The notes under the pieces: generated by a model | Seen by the model: only the letters and a program-made list of their open reading frames with translations | Database searches by the model: none | What the model was told of the DNA's origin: nothing | Position numbers and translations under genes: made by a program | Shown here: positions 11,571 through 22,070 of the stretch, piece by piece | How positions within the stretch are numbered: position 1 is the stretch's first letter | How the letters are laid out: each line of letters opens with the position of its first letter | Source of the DNA: Lathyrus oleraceus | Taxonomy: Eukaryota; Streptophyta; Magnoliopsida; Fabales; Fabaceae | Reading direction: 5' to 3' | Length of the DNA: 64,000 nucleotides | Assembly (NCBI RefSeq): GCF_024323335.1 | Contig: NC_066582.1 | Coordinates: forward strand, 89,834,944-89,898,943

Positions 11571-12258
11571 ACAAACATGCCCCAGGGGTTTGCATGGACG
11601 AGATACGCTCAAGTGTCCTCAACATTCAAAATGATTTTCAAATGTTTTATCTTTCTGCACGTTATTGTTTAGCCTTCATGTTTTTATATGCAATGTTTAT
11701 CAAAAATTCTGACGTTTTTGCAAACAAACAGTAAAAATAAAAACAAGAGAGCAATTTATCTAAATAACGACTTTTATTGATTGAAAATGTGCCTGAAAGG
11801 GCGAATACATCGGGAAGCAATTCCTAGAAAGAGGTAATTGCGCACAAAAGGAAAAATCTATCCTAATGGCAATGCGAACACGGCATCCATTATTTCCCAA
11901 TTCTGTTTTAACTCACAGATCATTAGTTTTCCTCCCAACTCCTTGCTTTCTGAGAAGAATGACTGGACCGATCACATCTTTGGAGATGGCAGACAACAGC
12001 GCGATGAAGTACAGATAACTCAGACTGTAGTCTTCGCTTTAATCGCTCTTTTGCTTGGATCGCCCTTTCGGGTTTTCAATCCACCGGGATACCCATTTTT
12101 GCCTAAGCTGCCCTTGCGGGTTTTCGACTTAGCGGGTGTACAAATTCTTTTCATTTTTATCCCTAATTTTTGCCCGAACCTTTTCTTTCTGTTTTTTGGT
12201 TCGCCAGGATGCCCTTTTTTGCCTGGACTCTTTTATTCTTTTTGTCCAGCGGGTCAAT

Positions 12259-15200
12259 TTATGCGAAGTATTTTTTGACTACATCTGAGTTAACAGGGGA
12301 CGGAAAATCTTCACCATCCATAGTTGTAAGCATCAAGGCTCCACCGGAGAAAACCTTCTTCACAACATACGGACCTTCGTAATTAGGAGTCCACTTGCCC
12401 CTGTTATCTGTACCGGGAGGGAGGATCCTCTTCAAAACTAGCTCACCAGTTTGATAGCTTCGAGGATGCACTTTCTGATCAAAGGCTCTCTTTATCCTTC
12501 TCTGATACAACTGCCCATGGCACACAACTGCTAGCCGTCTCTCTTCGATAAGACTTAACTCGTTAAACCTTGTTCGAATCCACTCGGCTTCGTCAAGCTT
12601 AACATCTAGCAAGACTCTCAGAGAAGGAATCTCCACTTCAACGGGTAGGACTGCTTCCATACCATACACAAGGGAGTAAGGGGTTGCCCCGGTTGACGTA
12701 CGTACTGAGGTACGGTACCCATGCAAAGCGAAAGGCAGCATCTCATGCCAATCCTTGTACGTCACGACCATCTTCTGCACAATCTTCTTGATATTCTTGT
12801 TTGCCGCCTCTACAACACCATTCATCTTCGGTCTGTAAGGAGAAGAATTGTGATGTTCAATCTTGAAATCTCTACAAATCTCTTTCATCATCTTGTTATT
12901 GAGATTTAAACCATTATCAGTGATGGTCCTCTCAGGAACCCCATAACGACAGATGATTTCCTTCTTAATGAACCGGGCAACCACTTGTTTGGTAACATTA
13001 GCATAGGAAGTTGCTTCCACCCACTTGGTGAAGTAGTTAATCGCGACCAAGATGAAGCGATGTCCATTCGAAGTAGTAGGATCAATCTTCCCAATCATAT
13101 CAATGCCCCACATGGCAAACGGCCAAGGCGAGTTCATGACATTCAGAGGGCTTGGTGGTACATGCACTTTATCAGCATAGATTTGACACTTATGGCACTT
13201 CCGAGCGTACTTGAAACAATCGGATTCCATAGTCATCCAGTAATAACCGGCTCTCAACAATTTCTTAGACATTGCATGACCACCAGCATGGGTACCAAAC
13301 GAACCTTCATGCACTTCCTGCATCAACATGTCTGCTTCGTGTCTATCCACACATTTGAGCAGAACCATGTCGAAGTTCCTCTTGTACAACACATCATCCT
13401 GATTCAAATAAAAGCTTCCAGCTAGCCTTCTCAGGGTTTTCTTGTCATTCTTCGACGCACCTTCAGGATACTCCTGGCTCTTGAGGATGTTCTTGATATC
13501 ATAGTACCACGGCTTCTCATCAACAACAGACTCGACTGCAAACACATACGCAGGCCTCTCGATTCGATTCACCGCAACATGTGGCACATGATTCCACCAA
13601 TGAACTTTGATCATAGAAGATAAAGTAGCCAAGGCATCAGCCATCTGATTCTCATCCCGGGGGACATGATACAACTTCACCTTCTTGAAGAACGTCAGTA
13701 TTCTTCTGGTGTAATCTCTGTAAGGAATCAAATGCGGCTGGTTGGTATTCCAATCTCCATTGACTTGGTTGATCACTAGAGCGGAATCTCCATAGATGTC
13801 AAGCGTTTTGATTCTCAAATCAATGGCTTCTTCTATCCCCATGATACAAGCCTCATACTCAGCTTCATTGTTGGTGACGTCAAAAGTCAATCTAGCAGAG
13901 AAAGGTATATGAGCACCTTTAGGATTGATAAGCACTGCACCAACACCATTACCATTCACATTCACAGCCCCATCAAACATCAACGTCCACTTGTCATCAG
14001 GATCCGGTCCTTCCTCGACAAGAGGCTCTTCACAATCCTTCATCTTAAGATACATGATGTCTTCATCAGGGAATTCAAACATCATAGGCTGATAGGCATC
14101 AATCGGTTGCTCGGCGAGATAATCTGACAAAACACTACCTTTGATGGCCTTCTGCGACGTATACTGAATATCATATTCTGTTAAGATCATCTGCCAACGG
14201 GCAACACGTCCGGTGAGAGTCGGCTTCTCAAAGATGTATTTCACTGGATCCATCTTAGAAATCAACAAGGTAGTATGGTTCAGCATATACTACCTCAGTC
14301 GGCAAGCAGCCCAGGCCAAAGCACAACAAGTTTTCTCAAGCTGTGAATATTTGATTTCAAAGTCGGTAAACTTTTTGCTAAGGTAGTATATGGCATGCTC
14401 TTTTCGACCAGACTCGTCATGCTGTCCCAATACACACCCCATCGAGTTCTCAGTCACTGACAGGCACATTATCAGTGGTCTCCCAGGAACTGGAGGTACC
14501 AGGATTGGAGGTTTCTGTAAATACTCTTTTATCCTGTCAAAAGCTTTCTGACAGTCATCATTCCACCTGATTGCTTGATTCTTTCTAAGCAATTTGAATA
14601 TCGGTTCACACGTGGCAGTTAGGTGAGATACAAACCTCGTAATGTAGTTCAATCTCCCTAAAAACCCACGAACCTGCTTTTCTGTTTTTGGTTCAGGCAT
14701 TTCTTGAATAGCTTTGACTTTTGCTGGATCAACCTCAATCCCTTTCTCATTGACAATGAAGCCTAACAGCTTCCCGGATCTCACCCCAAACGTACACTTG
14801 TTCGGGTTCAGCCTCAGTTTGAACTTTCTCAACCTATCAAACAACTTCTGCAAGTTAACCAGGTGCTCCTCTTCTGTCTGCGACTTCGCAATCATATCAT
14901 CCACGTACACTTCAATCACTTTGTGCATCATGTCATGAAAAAGAGTCGTCATAGCCCTCTGATAGGTAGCACCGACATTCTTCAGCCCAAATGGCATCAC
15001 CTTATAGCAGAACGTGCCCCAAGGTGTAATGAATGTCGTCTTTTCCATGTCCTCTGGCGCTATCTTAATCTTATTATAGCCTGAGAAACCATCCATGAAA
15101 GAGAAAACCGAGGATTGAGCCGTATTATCAACCAATACATCAATGTGAGGTAATGGGAAATCATCTTTCGGACTCGCTCTATTCAGATCCCGATAATCGA

Positions 15201-15671
15201 CACACATTCTGACCTTGCCATCCTTCTTCGGCACGGGAACAATGTTGGCAACCCACGGGGGGTAAGTCATTACTGACAAGAAACCCGCATCAAACTGCTT
15301 CTGAAGGACAATCTTCTCTGAGAGGTAGTCTATGCACCACAATATCGGTATCCAACCCAGGCATATCTTGATAAGACCAGGCGAATATCTCCACATACTC
15401 TCTCAGCATCTCAATCAACCTGCTCTTGACCTCTGCCTTCAAAGCAGCCCCGATCTTAATATCTCTTCTGGCGTCCTCAGTACCAAGATTAACAATCTCC
15501 AACTCCTCCTGATGAGGTTGGATGACCCTTTCCTCTTGCTTCAACAATCTGACCAATTCCTTAGGGAGTTCACAGTCTTCCTCACTCTCCTCTTCAGCTT
15601 GGTAGATGGGATTATTGAAATCATACTGAGCCATAACAGAACTGTTCATAGTGGATTCCGTGAGATCACTT
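12259..15671 (-). pseudogene. pol: Broken pol: RT-RNaseH-aRNaseH-integrase of the minus-strand Ogre
   Basis: The second exon starts at 15671 after the intron. In order: a linker with DMPGLDTDIV, reverse transcriptase with VPVPKKDGKVRMCVDYRDLN and catalytic YVDD, Ty3-type RNase H, a second RNase H (FDGAVN, AEYEACIMGIEE, YGDSALVINQ), then integrase with an HHCC zinc finger and a DDE core (WGIDMIG, ITDNG, NGVVEAANKN). It ends in PVNSDVVKKYFA. Lesions: about 60 bp are missing at about 15303 relative to the plus-strand copy, which shifts the frame just before the RT core. A TAG at 14290-14292 stands where the other copy has a glutamine codon. Catalytic residues of RT and integrase look intact, so decay is mild. 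It is on the same RNA as gag-pro and expressed by splicing. Confidence 0.93.
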
Positions 15672-15915
15672 CTGCATGTTTAATGCTTTGTTTTAGAAAA
15701 AGCGTTCAAGAAAGTCACAAAAACAAAAACATTGCCATTTTTATTTTTTTTGAAAAATGCGAAAACAAAAACAGAAAGACAAGGATCACAAAATTGTTTG
15801 CAAAACGTCCTTTATTAATGATAATCATTGAAAACATGATGAGGCCCTACAATGAACCACTACGCCTTGGGCAGAACGTAGGGTTTGTGCAAAATGAAAA
15901 ACAAAAGAAAATTAC
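15672..15915 (-). other. Ogre-type intron between protease and RT
   Basis: On the minus strand the donor is AGA|GTAATT, whose GTAA overlaps the gag-pro stop at 15912-15914. The acceptor is CATGCAG|AA at 15672. Removing 244 nt leaves a GA/A split codon and carries the frame straight into pol. The same donor and phase occur in the plus-strand copy. An intron here is a known Ogre trait; splicing itself is inferred. Confidence 0.8.
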
Positions 15916-18900
15916 TCTGTTTGAAGAGTAACTTGGACCACATCTTCTGCTGTCCCGTTGTTGATCAACTCCCCTGGTGCACACGGGCGAACCCAGTTGT
16001 CCAGGTCACAATCATTGTCACCATCTTCACTACCGACCGCAAAGACGTCACCGTGATTCATTAGCCCAGCGCTGGTAAAGGTACTCGGACCCGTCTGCAT
16101 ACCCTGCTCCGCCTGCAAGGGTTGATAACCAATTCCGAACTTATCTTCTTTGATAGGCAAATCCACCATCTTGCCCCAGCCTTCAGCTTTACCAGAGTCA
16201 ACAACCTCCTTGGCCTGCTTATATGATGCAATTGAGGCACCTGGCTTCTTCTACTCAGCAAAAGCCACCCTCTCAAGAGCAACAGTCTCAAATGCCTGGC
16301 ATAAAGTTTCATGGATCTCGCCATCCACCTCTACATATTTGAAAGAGGATAGGTGACTCACCAGAATATCTTCTTCACCACACACGGTCACAATCTGACC
16401 GTTCCAGACATATTTCAACTTTTGGTGGAGAGTTGACGAAACTGCCCCAGCTGCATGAATCCAAGGACGCCCCAACAAACAACTATATGCGGGCTGGATG
16501 TCCATTACATAGAAGACAATGTCGAAAACCTCCGGACCTATCTTCACTGGCAAGGTGACTTCACCAAAAACAGACTGTTTGGATCCATCAAATGCACGCA
16601 CAATCAGGTCCCTCGGAGTGAGGATAACCCCTTCCACATCGATCCTTTTCAGAATTTGCTTAGGCAGCACGTTCAGCGACGAGCTAGTGTCTACTAACAC
16701 ATGAGACAACACTGCCCCCTTGCACTCCATGGTGATATGCAAGGCCTTATTATGATTACGACCCTCAGGCCTCAAGTCTAGGTCTGTGAACCCCAAACCA
16801 TGCCTGGTGCTTACGTTGGCAATCACTCCTTCCAGCTGGTTGACAGATATCTCTTGAGGCACGTAAGCCAGATTCAGCATTTTCAACAAGGCGTTACGAT
16901 GTGCCTTAGAGCACAGAAGCAAAGAGAGTATAGAAATTTTGGACGGAGTCTGATTCAGTTGATCTACAATCTTGTAGTCACTCTTCTTGATTATTTTCAT
17001 GAACTCCTCCACATCCTTCTCGAACGAACCCTCAGGCGCCTCCTTCTGAGCTGGTTCTTCATCAACCACCGCCTGTATGCCTTTAGCCTTGGTGAGAGCC
17101 TCGACATTATTGTCTCTTAAAGGTTGCGGAGCAAACAGACGTCCACTTCTGGTAAAACCTCCTGGTCCCCCGACATTGTCCACAACGGGACCAACAACCA
17201 CAGAAGTTCTACCTGGCACACCAATAGTTACAGGCGCTTGATTCACTGGCCTGACCTGATTCTCAGCCCTTCGGTTACTGCGGTAGGCATTGTCATATCT
17301 CCACGGCACAACCTTACTGCCAACAGCCCTTCTGACCGGCGCAACAATTGTAGTCGGATTACTTGTAGGTACAGGTGCAGGAATGGTAACAGGAGTACCA
17401 CCAACTGCAGGCGCACTAACAGCCCTCGGCCCACGTCCCTCAGACGGTTTGAAGTAGATAGTGACGGTTGACACCATCCCCCGTTCTCTGACAGCCCGAC
17501 TGAATTACAAACAACCCTCATCCATCAAACCCTGGATACCAGCCCTCAACTGATTACAACCGTTCTCAGATTCAGCACAATTGACACAGCCCTGATTACA
17601 GCCCGGGAATACACCTCCATGCAACAACTGAGCCTTCACAACTAACAGCGGAGTCTGAATATCTTCAACATTAACCACCAAGTCTTCAGCTTCTCCCCCT
17701 TCTACATTATTCACTCTGTGTGCACCATGCGGAGGCATAGGGTTATTTACAACATTCGGCACAGGAGAAAAATTGATAGTTTTGGCGTCTATTAGGTCCT
17801 GGACTTTATGGTGAAAAGCCCTGCAGTTCTCAATGTGGTGCCCCGGTGCACCAGAATGGAAGTCACAACGCACGTTGGCATCATACCCAGGTGGTATTTT
17901 TGTCAACGGAGCCATGGTTCTCAACTCCACGAATCCTAGTCTAAGCAACTCAGGTAGCAACTCAGCATAGTTCATTGGCAACGGATCAAAATGTCGATCA
18001 GGCATCCTCTGTCTCGGCTGATACGGACGTTGTTGTTGTTGTGGCGGTTGTTGAACTCTCTGTTGTTGCGGTTGCTGACGAGGTTGAGGTGCTGGAATGG
18101 TTACAGCAGCAACCTGACGATACTGGTTTCTATTCACAATCCTTCTTCCATGTTGTACAGCACTGGCTTCACCCTCTCTCCGACGAGGTGCCCCGGCAAA
18201 CGGTTTCTTGGACGACGAGGACCCAACATCTTGAATTTTACCAGCTTTAATCAGACTTTCTGTCCTCTCACCGCAAATTACCACATCTGAAAAACTACCG
18301 AATGGGCAGCTCCCCATCCGGTCCATGAATACACCCTGTAGTGTACCAATGAACATGTCAGTTAACTCCCTTTCCAGCATAGGGGGTTGTACTCTAGCAG
18401 CCAATTCACGCCACCTCTGGGCGTACTCCTTGAAGCTCTCACCTGATTTCTGACAAAGACTCTGCAACTGAGTCCGGCTCGGCGCCATGTCCATGTTGTG
18501 TTTATACTGCCTCAAGAAGGCCTCACCCAGATCCCTCCAACAGCGGATAGAATCTCTCTTCAGTTCCATGTACCAGTCCAAGGAAGCCCCAGATAAGCTA
18601 TCCTGGAAGAAGTACATCCACATCTTCTCATCATCGGTGTAAGTAGAGATTTTCCGATAATAGGCCTGCACATGGGTGCGAGGGCAAGAAGTACCATTAT
18701 ATTTATCGAACGAGGGTGCTTTAAATTTGTAGGGAATCCTCAACCCTTCTACCAGACCCATGTTGGTCACATCAAAACCCAGGGAATTCTGACATTCCAT
18801 AGCTCTTATTTTCTCAGCAAGGGCATCAACTTTACGATCCTTATCCTCGACTCTTCCAACAACCTCATTATCTTCACTCAGCAGTGTGAATAGGTCCTCT

Positions 18901-19226
18901 TGTCTATCAACAATCGGAGCAGGATGACGAATCGGAGCCCGGGTAGCTCTGGCATTGACAGTCTCTGCAGCAAGAGGCTGTCCATTGATTCTAATCCCCC
19001 TTAACTCATCACCCACAGCATAGTCATTGGCGGGAGCAGCAACATTAACATTCTCATGAACAGGTACACCCACCGGCGACGCTCGGTTGGACTGCGGAAT
19101 CACGGTTTTATGTCTTTGGGCTAAGGCACGCAGCTCCTCTTGCCCTTGTACAACACCTTGCATCATCGTCATAAACTGGGCCATGTTTGCCCTCATCTCG
19201 GCTAGTTCTGCCTGAACCTGGTCCAT
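15912..19226 (-). pseudogene. gag-pro: Gag-protease of the minus-strand Ogre, with two in-frame stops
   Basis: The first in-frame ATG is at 19226 (MDQVQAELAEM); upstream codons are discussed as a finding. The capsid-like gag region contains RIPYKFKAPSFDKYNG and FKEYAQRWRELAARV. It is followed by a glutamine/arginine-rich stretch and a knuckle of form CDFHSGAPGHHIENC. The protease follows with VLVDTSSSLNVLPK and YSCLLGRPWIH. A TAA (17505-17507) lies between gag and protease and a TAG (16251-16253) after the protease. The frame is otherwise continuous to 15912. The protease active triad reads DTS (serine codon at 16683-16685), where the plus-strand copy has the usual DTG. G-to-A or C-to-T changes could account for all three. 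The product would not be functional as it stands. Confidence 0.9.
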
Positions 19227-19292
19227 ACTTCTCTGATGGTTGAGTCTGGTTGAGTAGCGATGCGGTCGTTGATCAGCTATCCTGCCTGACAC

Positions 19293-19622
19293 AGGAATCA
19301 GAGTGAGAAGTCACGAACAAGAACACCTGTTATGCAAAATGATATGAGTATGATGCTAATGCATATGATGCTCGTGATATGTTCATTTCTCAGGAATTCA
19401 AAGAGCCTGATTCATCTTCGAAAGATGGCAACCTGCAGCAAGAACAACACAGAAAGCTACACAGGATAATGAGCACAAGGTGAAACCAACAATCTCATCT
19501 ATAGATAAGAGCAACATGATTATACAACACAGTCAACAAAGATCCACATAACCAGAGTACAACAATGAATCCCACCCAACAAGCCTGGGGGTGATTCTCA
19601 ACATAAACATCAGAAATACAAG
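19293..19622 (-). other. ORF1-gag spacer
   Basis: This noncoding gap lies between the ORF1 stop and the open gag frame. I see no domain or regular repeat. The gag frame is open for some 29 codons before the first ATG (to about 19310), including HRYSTRLN, which resembles HRYYTRVN at the same place in the other Ogre. Confidence 0.5.
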
Positions 19623-21263
19623 CTAAGACAAACGACTTCCAGGAATGAGCGTCTTCAAATAGTGACACTGGTCTATCAATAGGTCACACTCTGAACAATC
19701 TGGCAAGGGAGTGAGCTTCTCCTTCAACTGTCTTCTGAGCTCCACAACTTCTCCTCCAAGTTGGTTCTCTGATGCATGTCTCAAGTCAACTTCCTTCTTC
19801 AACTGGATATCTTTGTCTCTGAGTTGTTTCTCCAAATCTCTTATCTTCTTCTGATAGCTGGCCTCAGCTCTCTGCAGCCTCAAACACTCTCGGTGTTCTG
19901 CATTCAGCAAGTTCTCCATCTCTTCATAGGATCTCTTCTTGCTCCTTACTCCACCAACATCTACACTCTGGATGTCTCTGCGTTGATGAGTCAGGTTCAA
20001 CTTATCAGCTTTGGCTTTGTACAACTCCATCTGGGCATCTTGCTCTTTCTCCTTCAACCGACGATTCTCCATCAGGGCATGCTTGTACTGCTCAGCGGGT
20101 ACACTCTCAGCAAGGATCAAAGGTGGTTGCACTTGCAAAGGATTCATCCTATCATAGGGCAGCAACAAAGTTTCCACTCTCTTCTTGACCCACTCAGTGT
20201 AGTCAGGCATAGCAATGGCAAACTTCTTCCCTAAGACAGCTCCATCTTTGACACCAATAGACTTCCAAGCTCTTCCTATCTGCTCCAATCTAACAGGATC
20301 ACTTGTCTTCTCAAAATACACACTTTCAGCTATCTCAGCCTCAAGTGGTCTTCCATTCATCACGAACCCCAACTGGGGAAGAGAAAGAACCGGGTTGTAA
20401 TTGATGCAACCCTTAGTCCCTATAAGTGGCATATTACGGAACTCTCCACAACTCATAATGACATTCCGCACATCCATCCGATAAGACTGCCACCTGATAT
20501 CATATGAAGTAAGAGACATAACCCTCTGAGTCCACTTATGAGTGTTCTGAGCATCCACAAAAGGTCCACTGACTGGCAGGAGAGACAAGAACCATCTGAG
20601 CAACAGTGGGAGACAACATCTGATGGCTCCACCCTTACCATGCCTACTGTGGATAGCATAGTAAGTGTCAGTTAACAGAGTAGGAACCGGGTTTCCTCCA
20701 ATGAAGATAGTGACTGCAGCATAGTCCACAAAGTTGGGCATACTCGGGAACAAGACAATCCCATAGATCATGATGGCCAACTGAGCATGAAAGGCCTCCC
20801 AATTCCCCTTCTCTGCTTCCTCTCTAGCAATCTTTAATAGGAACTTCAAAGGTAGACCCACAACATCCCCACTGGACTTCCAATTATCACTGACTTCTTT
20901 GATACCCAAATGGAGAGCTCTGGCTACAACTCTGAAATCAACCTCTTTAGGCACGTCCAAGAAAGGAATCTGGTACCGGATTGGAACATTCAGCAGAATA
21001 GAGTACTCCTCAAGAGTAGGCGCCAACTGATAATCCTGAAAGGTGAAGCAACGAAGCTCTGGGTCATAGAACTGTAGAAGAGTCTGCAACGGCACCGGGT
21101 CAACTACCATCCTCAACAGTGTCAGAATATCCCCATACTGGTCGACAAACCCCTTCTGGTTACCACTGGTCACAAGGTTGCTCAACTCTATCAGAGACGT
21201 CAAAGGCTCACGATGAAAGCTGTAGGAACAAGTCTTCCGCTTCACATCTGGGACTGTTGCCAT
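19623..21263 (-). CDS. Ogre ORF1 protein (function unknown), intact
   Basis: The frame gives 546 aa from the ATG at 21263 (MATVPDVKRKTCSYSF). A more upstream ATG in frame would add a lysine-rich stretch encoded by an AT-rich tract. I prefer 21263 because the plus-strand copy starts at a comparable point. Shared features are FYDPELRCFTFQDYQL, PTLEEYSILL, the NPVPTLLTD region, CCLPLLLRWF, CGEFRNMPLIGT and the LPQLGF region. The C-terminal third is charged and heptad-like, probably coiled coil (RSYEEMENLLNAEHRE onward). An extra ORF before gag is diagnostic of Ogre. I believe the N-terminal region matches the plant family called DUF7745, which is related to the plant mobile domain, but that is recollection and untested. 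It is longer than the 482-aa copy mainly in the coiled coil. It remains open although gag-pro and pol are broken. Confidence 0.85.
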   Translation of the reverse strand: MATVPDVKRKTCSYSFHREPLTSLIELSNLVTSGNQKGFVDQYGDILTLLRMVVDPVPLQTLLQFYDPELRCFTFQDYQLAPTLEEYSILLNVPIRYQIPFLDVPKEVDFRVVARALHLGIKEVSDNWKSSGDVVGLPLKFLLKIAREEAEKGNWEAFHAQLAIMIYGIVLFPSMPNFVDYAAVTIFIGGNPVPTLLTDTYYAIHSRHGKGGAIRCCLPLLLRWFLSLLPVSGPFVDAQNTHKWTQRVMSLTSYDIRWQSYRMDVRNVIMSCGEFRNMPLIGTKGCINYNPVLSLPQLGFVMNGRPLEAEIAESVYFEKTSDPVRLEQIGRAWKSIGVKDGAVLGKKFAIAMPDYTEWVKKRVETLLLPYDRMNPLQVQPPLILAESVPAEQYKHALMENRRLKEKEQDAQMELYKAKADKLNLTHQRRDIQSVDVGGVRSKKRSYEEMENLLNAEHRECLRLQRAEASYQKKIRDLEKQLRDKDIQLKKEVDLRHASENQLGGEVVELRRQLKEKLTPLPDCSECDLLIDQCHYLKTLIPGSRLS

Positions 21264-22050
21264 CTCTATCAGTGAACCGAACTCCTGAATGAACCTGAGA
21301 AATGATATGTATGCAGAGATTAGCTTTTTTTCTTTCTTTTTCTTTTTCATTTTTTTCAATTCTTTTTTATTGTGTATCTTTTGAAAATAAACATGCTATG
21401 ATGCAAATGATGCAGACAAGACTGGCAGGCTGTGCATCTCGGAACACAGGATCAAAGCTTCGGCTTGAACTCGGAACCACAATTCATCTGAAACCCAAAG
21501 TCATCTGACAAATTGTCATCTGAACCCATAGTCACCATCAGGACCACAAGTCACCAACAAGTCACCGACAAGTCACCAACTGTACCTGTAATAATGATCA
21601 TTCCCTCCCCACTCACGGGTGTCATCTAGGCCAGGGTAAGGTCGAGAGAAACGCAGCATAAATAACCCTTTCATAGAATACCACCATATACATACCCGAA
21701 GTATGTAACGATAATACCCCATCAGAGTCTGAACTGCTCGTGATATCAATGTTCCGCTAAGTGGCGCAATACCACCCGCTTCCCATGAATCACTCTATTC
21801 CTAGGTATCCTAGATTTCGCTCATAGCCTGGGTATTGGGCCTTTTACCTCGAGTAACTCCCACCCCAACAGAGAGACAACACAGCACAGCCAAATGAACA
21901 GATGAATATGAATGAATGCAAACATAAATGCAAACAATAATAAATGAATGCAATAAATGAAACAGCAAAAGCAACCAAACCCTAACCTAAAGAGCGCTAG
22001 GAGAGACTCGCTTAGGGAAGATGGACCAGCAAGAGGTCAACTTCTCTATG
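21264..22050 (-). other. 5' leader of the minus-strand Ogre
   Basis: An untranslated region of about 0.79 kb lies between PBS and ORF1. It contains a short direct repeat of CAAGTCACC (plus-strand 21545-21585) and a small inverted repeat ACATAC...GTATGT (21690-21706). I see no protein domain. Confidence 0.7.
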
Positions 22051-22068
22051 TCCCCAGCAGAGTCGCTA
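22051..22068 (-). other. Primer-binding site (tRNA-Arg type)
   Basis: On the minus strand TAGCGACTCTGCTGGGGA lies two bases inside the 5' LTR end. It differs at one base from TGGCGACTCTGCTGGGGA in the plus-strand Ogre. Ogre elements are reported to use tRNA-Arg as primer; that assignment is from general knowledge. Confidence 0.8.
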
Positions 22069-22070
22069 GC

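Larger units (their letters stand above)
9200..12258 (-). other. Long 3' untranslated region of the minus-strand Ogre
   Basis: About 3 kb lie between the pol stop and the polypurine tract, without a recognisable protein domain. In element sense, after the pol stop, come short C-rich phrases, then the PBS-complementary motif field (10680-11570), then the tandem array (9400-10530). A long 3' UTR is typical of Ogre/Tat elements. Confidence 0.8.

Noticed and set aside
16455..17471. Several 60-115-codon frames on the plus strand opposite gag-pro and pol of the older Ogre
   Set aside because: Shadows of the real minus-strand coding sequence; no domain on the plus strand.
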